In this document: positions 6,653-10,628 of the stretch, piece after piece
Layout: every line of letters starts with the position of its first letter
Numbering within the stretch: the first letter of the stretch is position 1
Origin: Planctomycetota bacterium
GTDB taxonomy: Bacteria > Planctomycetota > Planctomycetia > Planctomycetales > Planctomycetaceae
DNA: 10,628 nt
NCBI GenBank assembly: GCA_013151585.1
Contig: JAADHY010000118.1
Span: 1 to 10,628 of the forward strand
Direction: 5' to 3'
The notes under the pieces: model-generated
The model's input: the letters and a program-made list of their open reading frames with translations, nothing else
Told to the model about the DNA's origin: nothing
Databases searched by the model: none
Program-made: the position numbers and the translations under genes

Positions 6653-7195
6653 GCGGGATGCGGCTTATCGGAGTGGCGAGCGAGTTGTGAGCGGCGCGGC
6701 CCCAATGACGCGGAACGACTCCGGCTTCACGGGACGCCCCTGAGTTCTGCCACGGCAACGCTCGACTTTCAAACCCCGCCCGGACACAGAGCCGGCGAGG
6801 GGATGGGAGCTGGAATGCCCAGGACGTCCGGTGATGCGAACGGAAGGGGGGCTGACTGGAGGTCACTGCGATGGACTGCCTCCCGCACAACGGTCGCGGG
6901 GCTCGGCTCAAGGACCGGTTCGTCGAGTCGGTGCCCTGCGGGAGTCGGATATCCCCTGGTCGCGGGGAAGCAGCGTCGGGCAGTGTTTGTAGCGTCTCTA
7001 TATGTCCATATGCTCGGAGGCAGGGGGAACCGGCGATCCATCCGCGCTGCCCTCGTCGAAGATGGCCAATGCACGGCGGGACGAGCCTCGGTGCCTTTCA
7101 GACACTGCGCTACGAACCCATAGCGTCTGATGGGGCACCGCCGGCAAAATGCGTGCGTTCCTAAACAGCCCAGCGTTCCGGACCTCTCGGAGCTT
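6653..7195. other. Convergent intergenic gap of about 540 bp, no credible gene
   Basis: The lipoprotein gene ends at 6652 and the propeller gene ends at 7196, so the two genes converge on this gap. Open frames here (for example 6803-7123 on plus) translate to Arg/Gly/Trp/Ser-rich sequence without domains and lack well-spaced Shine-Dalgarno sites. An AT-richer patch (about 6985-7015) contains ATATG twice within 15 bp. One long imperfect hairpin lies at 7091-7138. No tRNA-like or other known RNA pattern was recognised. It may be decayed coding sequence, but no parent gene is visible. Confidence 0.5.
7091..7138. other. Long imperfect hairpin between convergent genes
   Basis: The 48-bp element can fold as three stacked stems. 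GTGCC (7091-7095) pairs with GGCAC (7134-7138), CAGA (7099-7102) with TCTG (7126-7129), and CGCTA (7108-7112) with TAGCG (7121-7125), with an 8-nt loop. It begins 57 nt beyond the propeller stop on the minus strand. No T-run follows on either side, so an intrinsic terminator is possible but not typical. A bidirectional termination aid or a small structured RNA are alternatives. Confidence 0.4.
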
Positions 7196-8839
7196 TTACT
7201 TCTTTCCCGTCCGTCCGACGGTGTCCACGGGACCGGTGAAGCCCGGACCGCCTGCGGCGACGTAGCCGTAGCTGGCACCGGTTCGTTCCGGACTGACCCA
7301 AAAAGCGTAGAGCCGCCCGGAGGTGAGATGAAATCGGAAGCGGACCGGCTGGCCCGCCAGCTTCGACAGATCGTCGCCGCCTTTCCAATGAACCGGCGCG
7401 GCTGTCGAGTTCGTCCGGAGCGGCTGACAATTCGCGCGGGTAAACGGGGTGATCGGCTGCCCCTGCTCGTTCAGGATCTCGACCCGGAGTTCCCCCTTCG
7501 GGACGTCGACGTTGACGAAAAGGTATCGTCCGCTGAACCGGAGGGGGCGAGTTGTCAGTGTCCCGGTTTTCGTTGTTGCGTCCATCGACGCGAAACCGTC
7601 GCGGCGGAGAATAGCGAGGCCGGTGGAGCAAACACCCGAAGACCGCGAGCCGCGAATGCCCGCCCGTCCGCTCACGTAAAACCTCAGCTCATCCCCGACG
7701 ACCAAACAGCAACCCCCGGCCGACTGCACGTTGCCCCAGTTCCAGTCGCCGTATCGTTCTGACACCGGGATGAACGCGCGCCGTGACGGTCGATGCCAGT
7801 GGAACCCGTCACGACTGAAGCCCAAGCAGATTTCGTTCGGCTTGGCTCGGTCCTTCGGTTGCCCGCGCCAAATCGTGAATAGCCCCAGCAGCACGCTTTC
7901 ATAGGCCACGCAGTCCAAATTGTACAACTGCGGCCGCGTCTTCAGGTCGGGCCGCGCCGGATCGGCGCTGTCGGCGGCAGTCCAGAGCACGGGCTGGCCG
8001 CCGGTCCAATGAGCTCCCTGCAGAAAACCGTCGGCCTCCCAGTACCGCCGGGCCCGACCGAAACCAGGAAGCCCGGCACGCAAGCTGAAGACCCATCGTT
8101 TGAGGAACGGGTTATAGAAGAACGTGGTTCGATCTCCCGTCGGTCCGCCACGAACGGGCTCACTCCAATGGATCCCATCCGGCGACGTGCATACCACCCA
8201 TCCTCCTCGCGTGTAGTAGCCCATTTTGAATCGCTGTTCCGGGACTTTCGTGGTGTGGTCCAACCAGACGGTCGAAGAATCACGCCAACCTTGTTGCACC
8301 AAGTTTGTTCCCGGCACGACATTGAGCCGCGGCTTTTCCCAATGGATGCCGTCGTCCGATGTGGCGTAAGCCGTCCCGGCCACGTAGCCGGCCATGTACC
8401 ACATCTTGAACAAATGATCCTTTGGGTCGTACCAGACGCCGTCGCTGAAAACCATGGCGCAAGGATTCGGCTTCGTCCGCGTTTCCCACGGCTCGTCCGG
8501 TTTCAAAACAGGATTGCCTTCGAAGTAGCGAGCTTGATGAAAAGTTCGTTTCAACGTCGATTGTTCGATCAGGAAGTCGTCGACGAACAATTGCCGGCCA
8601 ACGCTGATGTCGATCACCGCAGGCGGTGACTGGAGGTAGGGCGGCGTAACCGGGTCTCGTGGCAATTCGCTTCGCCGCGGCGGCCAAGGCCGCGGCAACA
8701 CGATGCCGTTGTAAAGCATCCGCCGGGAACTGCCCGAAGGCTGCTCTGCCGCGACGACTTGTGGCGGTCCAACGGCCTGCCAGCGAGCGGCTGTCAGCAG
8801 CATTCCCCCGACAACGAAGGCAACTTTTGTGACGCTCAT
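7196..8839 (-). CDS. Secreted glycosidase-like beta-propeller protein with Asp-box repeats
   Basis: The 547-residue product begins with a signal peptide (hydrophobic segment about 4-18, likely cleavage near VVAA at 28-31), so it should be exported. A conserved-looking opening motif, GRQLFVDDFLIEQ (81-93), is followed by a propeller-like region (about 100-415) with three Asp-box-type motifs, SDDGIHWEKP (161-170), SPDGIHWSEP (219-228) and SRDGFHWHRP (342-351). These resemble blades of GH32/GH43-type or sialidase-type propellers. The tail (about 425-530, with FSGRYLFVNVDVPKGELRVEI) looks like a beta-sandwich. I cannot place it in a numbered GH family, and no catalytic triad is certain; a polysaccharide-active or binding role is inferred. 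The ATG at 8839 has GGAGG 6 nt upstream. The oxidoreductase lies 293 bp upstream on the same strand. Confidence 0.9.
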   Translation of the reverse strand: MSVTKVAFVVGGMLLTAARWQAVGPPQVVAAEQPSGSSRRMLYNGIVLPRPWPPRRSELPRDPVTPPYLQSPPAVIDISVGRQLFVDDFLIEQSTLKRTFHQARYFEGNPVLKPDEPWETRTKPNPCAMVFSDGVWYDPKDHLFKMWYMAGYVAGTAYATSDDGIHWEKPRLNVVPGTNLVQQGWRDSSTVWLDHTTKVPEQRFKMGYYTRGGWVVCTSPDGIHWSEPVRGGPTGDRTTFFYNPFLKRWVFSLRAGLPGFGRARRYWEADGFLQGAHWTGGQPVLWTAADSADPARPDLKTRPQLYNLDCVAYESVLLGLFTIWRGQPKDRAKPNEICLGFSRDGFHWHRPSRRAFIPVSERYGDWNWGNVQSAGGCCLVVGDELRFYVSGRAGIRGSRSSGVCSTGLAILRRDGFASMDATTKTGTLTTRPLRFSGRYLFVNVDVPKGELRVEILNEQGQPITPFTRANCQPLRTNSTAAPVHWKGGDDLSKLAGQPVRFRFHLTSGRLYAFWVSPERTGASYGYVAAGGPGFTGPVDTVGRTGKK

Positions 8840-8876
8840 CGCTCCCCTCCCCGTTTCGAATCAGCATGCTGGCGAA

Positions 8877-8916
8877 GCCGAGCCCGACGGAAAGAACACG
8901 CTCTGGCGGGCTCGGC
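8877..8916 (-). promoter_or_regulatory. Perfect 10-bp stem hairpin ahead of the propeller gene
   Basis: GCCGAGCCCG (8877-8886) and CGGGCTCGGC (8907-8916) are exact inverted repeats around a 20-nt loop, 37 nt upstream of the propeller ATG. The loop carries a 13-nt motif also found upstream of the oxidoreductase. With no T-run on the minus strand it is not a typical terminator for the oxidoreductase. A leader structure, or an operator for a dimeric regulator, is equally possible. Confidence 0.45.
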
Positions 8917-9103
8917 CTGGATCGCGACCGATTGAGTCATTCGAATCCGCCTTGCGGCGATCCGCACCGCAGATTCCGCTTGCCGCAGCCAATGCGGCCC
9001 AGCGTGTAGCGCCCCGTTTTGATGACTTGATTGCTGACAGCTCGGCAGGAGCTTTTTCCCCGCCTGGCGAAGGCCTCGGAAAGGCTTCTTCTTCCCGCTG
9101 GGG

Positions 9104-9123
9104 GCCTCGTCGGAGACCGAGGC
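9104..9123 (-). terminator. Possible terminator hairpin after the oxidoreductase gene
   Basis: GCCTCG (9118-9123 read on the minus strand) pairs with CGAGGC (9104-9109) around an 8-nt loop, starting 9 nt beyond the oxidoreductase stop. It is GC-rich and well placed, but a CCCC run rather than a U-tract follows on the minus strand, so intrinsic termination is doubtful. Confidence 0.3.
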
Positions 9124-9132
9124 TCGTCTGGA

Positions 9133-10443
9133 TCACACGCCTTTCGGAACGGCCCAATGGCCTTCCCGGTACTCGCGTCGTACCAGACGGTTGGCTTCAT
9201 CGTCGTCGAGGAACCGCTCGGCTTTCGGATCGAACCGCAGCGTCCGTGCGAGGCGGGTCGCGATGTTCCCCAAATGAGACAGGCACGAGGACAAATGGCC
9301 GATGGCAATGTCCGCGTTCGGTCGGCTGCCACTGCGAATCGCGTCGATGAAATCCCGTTGGTGATCCGTCCCTCGCAACGAGCCGGTCATTTGCTCTTTC
9401 AACTTGTTGCGCTCACCGAACAGTTTCCAGCCTCGGCTCTTGCTGAGCAGCAGATAGCCCTTTGTGCCGTAAAAGGCGTTGCCGTTCTCGTATTCCTCCT
9501 GCCGGTAGGGCGACCAGATGCGCTGCTCGTAGATCAACTGTCGGCGGTCGCCGACCCGCCCATTGCCCGGATACTCAAAGATCACATATTGCGTGTCGGG
9601 GAATTGCTGATCATCGTCGAAAAAGTACTTGCCGCCGAGGGCCGCCACGACGCTCGGATGCGTCTCGACGCCGAGTCCCCAACGAGCGATGTCCAAGTCG
9701 TGCACGCCGTCGTTGCCCATGTCCCCGGTGCCGAAAGCGTACCACCAATGCCACGTGTAATGGAACCGATTCTTCTGAAAGGGGACATACGGCGCGGGGC
9801 CCAGCCACATATCGTAGTCGAGCCCCGGCGGCGGGTCGGACGGAGTGGCGTGGCCGATGTTGGCCCGTCGCTGGCTGTTCCAGGCTTTGGCGACCAGAAC
9901 CTCGCCGATCGCGCCGTCTCGCAACAGCTCGATCGCTCGGCGGACATGCCCCAGGCTACGGCTCTGTGTTCCCACCTGCACGACCCGCTTGTGCCGTCGA
10001 GCGGCTTCGACCATCAGCCGTCCCTCGCGGATGTTGTGCGAAGCCGGTTTCTCGACGTAAACGTGCTTGCCCGCTTCACAGGCCAAGATCGTGGCGGGCG
10101 CATGCCAGTGATCCGGCGTGGCGATGGTGATGGCGTCAACCGACGGGTCGTCGAGGATGCGACGCAAATCGGTGACGACTTTCGGCTTCTTCCCGCCGGC
10201 GCGTTCGACGGCACCGGCGGCCCGTTCAGCGCGACTCCTATCGGCATCACAGACGAAAACCACTTCGACGTCCGGCATCCCCGCGAAGGTCTGAGCGAGA
10301 TAAGTACCTCGACCGCCGCACCCGATGGCTCCCAGGAGAATTTTTTTCTGAGCTTCGGCCGCCGTGCCGCCGGCCATCACACCCGCAGCCGCAGTCCCTA
10401 CCCCTGCGCGCACAAGAAACGTCCGACGATTGACCGTCCCCAT
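9133..10443 (-). CDS. Tat-exported Gfo/Idh/MocA family oxidoreductase
   Basis: This family uses NAD(P) to oxidise or reduce sugars, inositols and related polyols. From the ATG at 10443 the product has 436 residues. The start is chosen because GAGGGG lies 6 nt upstream; an ATG at 10449 and a GTG at 10470 are in frame but worse spaced. The N-terminus MGTVNRRTFLVRAGVGTAAA is a twin-arginine signal (R6-R7), so folded export with bound cofactor is likely. The Rossmann loop is in AIGCGGRGTY (39-48). ATPDHWHAP lies at 108-116, and the family EKP motif at 131-133 carries the probable catalytic or cofactor-contacting K132. The C-terminal domain has GDMGNDGVHDLDIARWG (240-256), typical of planctomycete and Bacteroidetes paralogues. 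Length is typical. The propeller gene follows on the same strand after 293 bp. The substrate cannot be told from sequence. Confidence 0.95.
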   Translation of the reverse strand: MGTVNRRTFLVRAGVGTAAAGVMAGGTAAEAQKKILLGAIGCGGRGTYLAQTFAGMPDVEVVFVCDADRSRAERAAGAVERAGGKKPKVVTDLRRILDDPSVDAITIATPDHWHAPATILACEAGKHVYVEKPASHNIREGRLMVEAARRHKRVVQVGTQSRSLGHVRRAIELLRDGAIGEVLVAKAWNSQRRANIGHATPSDPPPGLDYDMWLGPAPYVPFQKNRFHYTWHWWYAFGTGDMGNDGVHDLDIARWGLGVETHPSVVAALGGKYFFDDDQQFPDTQYVIFEYPGNGRVGDRRQLIYEQRIWSPYRQEEYENGNAFYGTKGYLLLSKSRGWKLFGERNKLKEQMTGSLRGTDHQRDFIDAIRSGSRPNADIAIGHLSSCLSHLGNIATRLARTLRFDPKAERFLDDDEANRLVRREYREGHWAVPKGV

Positions 10444-10516
10444 CGCCATCCCCTCTTCTCGAACAGGCACAACCGGTGCGCACCCGATGCCGCCCCGCTG
10501 CGATCCCGCAAACAGA

Positions 10517-10529
10517 GAAGGAACACGCT
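10517..10529 (-). promoter_or_regulatory. Shared 13-nt motif upstream of the oxidoreductase
   Basis: The minus strand reads AGCGTGTTCCTTC here, 12 of 13 identical to AGCGTGTTCTTTC at 8890-8902 ahead of the propeller gene. The copies lie 73 and 50 nt upstream of their respective start codons, on the same strand. A common regulator site is possible; chance is not excluded with two copies. Confidence 0.3.
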
Positions 10530-10530
10530 G

Positions 10531-10628
10531 GAATAAGCTTAGAGCTTATCCGAAAACCTCGTTTTGGTCTTGTAAGAAAAGCGAACCCTCTCGGAAAATC
10601 TTGGCCGCAAAGGACTTCGATTTTCCAA
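10531..10628. repeat. AT-richer segment with clustered short inverted repeats at the right edge
   Basis: Three inverted repeats occur in under 100 bp: ATAAGCT (10533-10539) with AGCTTAT (10543-10549) around a 3-nt loop; AAAAC (10553-10557) with GTTTT (10561-10565); and GGAAAATC (10593-10600) with GATTTTCC (10619-10626). The segment is more AT-rich than its surroundings. It could hold the oxidoreductase promoter, though I found no convincing -35/-10 pair, or be the outer end of an insertion sequence whose body lies beyond the window. Confidence 0.35.

Noticed and set aside
6769..7278. Open frames on both strands in the convergent gap (6769-7278 minus, 6803-7123 plus)
   Set aside because: They are Arg/Ser/Trp-rich without domains or well-spaced ribosome-binding sites, and the minus one begins inside the propeller gene out of phase.
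7130..7762. A 210-codon plus-strand frame opposite the propeller gene's 3' part
   Set aside because: It has no domain and overlaps a well-supported minus-strand gene.
9031..10536. A 501-codon open frame on the plus strand opposite the oxidoreductase
   Set aside because: The minus-strand gene has a Tat signal, Rossmann loop and EKP motif; the plus frame has none and is an antisense by-product.

Overview
The window looks like chromosomal DNA of a planctomycete, probably from the Pirellulales side of the phylum. This is inferred, because there is no rRNA or other marker. The basis is GC-rich sequence, a Tat-exported Gfo/Idh/MocA oxidoreductase, a secreted Asp-box beta-propeller protein of a type common in planctomycetes, a discoidin-like plus GH38-like hydrolase, and a Met/Gly/Glu-rich lipoprotein. 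Genes are widely spaced, with several gaps of 290-540 bp.

Layout, left to right. (1) Bases 1-1314, minus strand: N-terminal 438 codons of a secreted GH38-like alpha-mannosidase-type enzyme that runs off the left edge. (2) 1315-1823: a gap with no credible gene but several strong inverted repeats, including a double-hairpin module that looks like a dispersed planctomycete intergenic repeat. (3) 1824-5200, minus strand: two 3'-5' exoribonucleases in tandem, a YhaM-family OB-fold/HD protein followed by RNase R (TTG start); this is a small RNA-decay cluster and a possible operon. (4) 5201-5578: divergent intergenic region with a good sigma70-like promoter for the rightward gene, a leader of about 150 nt containing an orphan Shine-Dalgarno sequence, and a weaker promoter for the leftward pair. 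(5) 5579-6652, plus strand: a lipoprotein with a long Met/Gly/Glu/Pro low-complexity region and an unidentified C-terminal domain. (6) 6653-7195: convergent gap with one long imperfect hairpin. (7) 7196-8839, minus strand: secreted glycosidase-like beta-propeller protein. (8) 9133-10443, minus strand: Tat-dependent Gfo/Idh/MocA oxidoreductase. (9) 10444-10628: an AT-richer upstream segment with several short inverted repeats.

Functionally, the window combines export-targeted carbohydrate processing (GH38-like enzyme, propeller protein, oxidoreductase) with core RNA turnover (YhaM-like protein, RNase R). The propeller and oxidoreductase genes are same-strand neighbours, and their upstream regions share a 13-nt near-identical motif, so they may be regulated together. 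I saw no CRISPR array, tRNA, rRNA, phage genes or complete insertion sequence. No wholly new multi-gene system is evident. The best leads are the low-complexity lipoprotein with its orphan-SD leader, the structured intergenic repeat, the GH38-like active site, and the leader hairpin with the shared motif.
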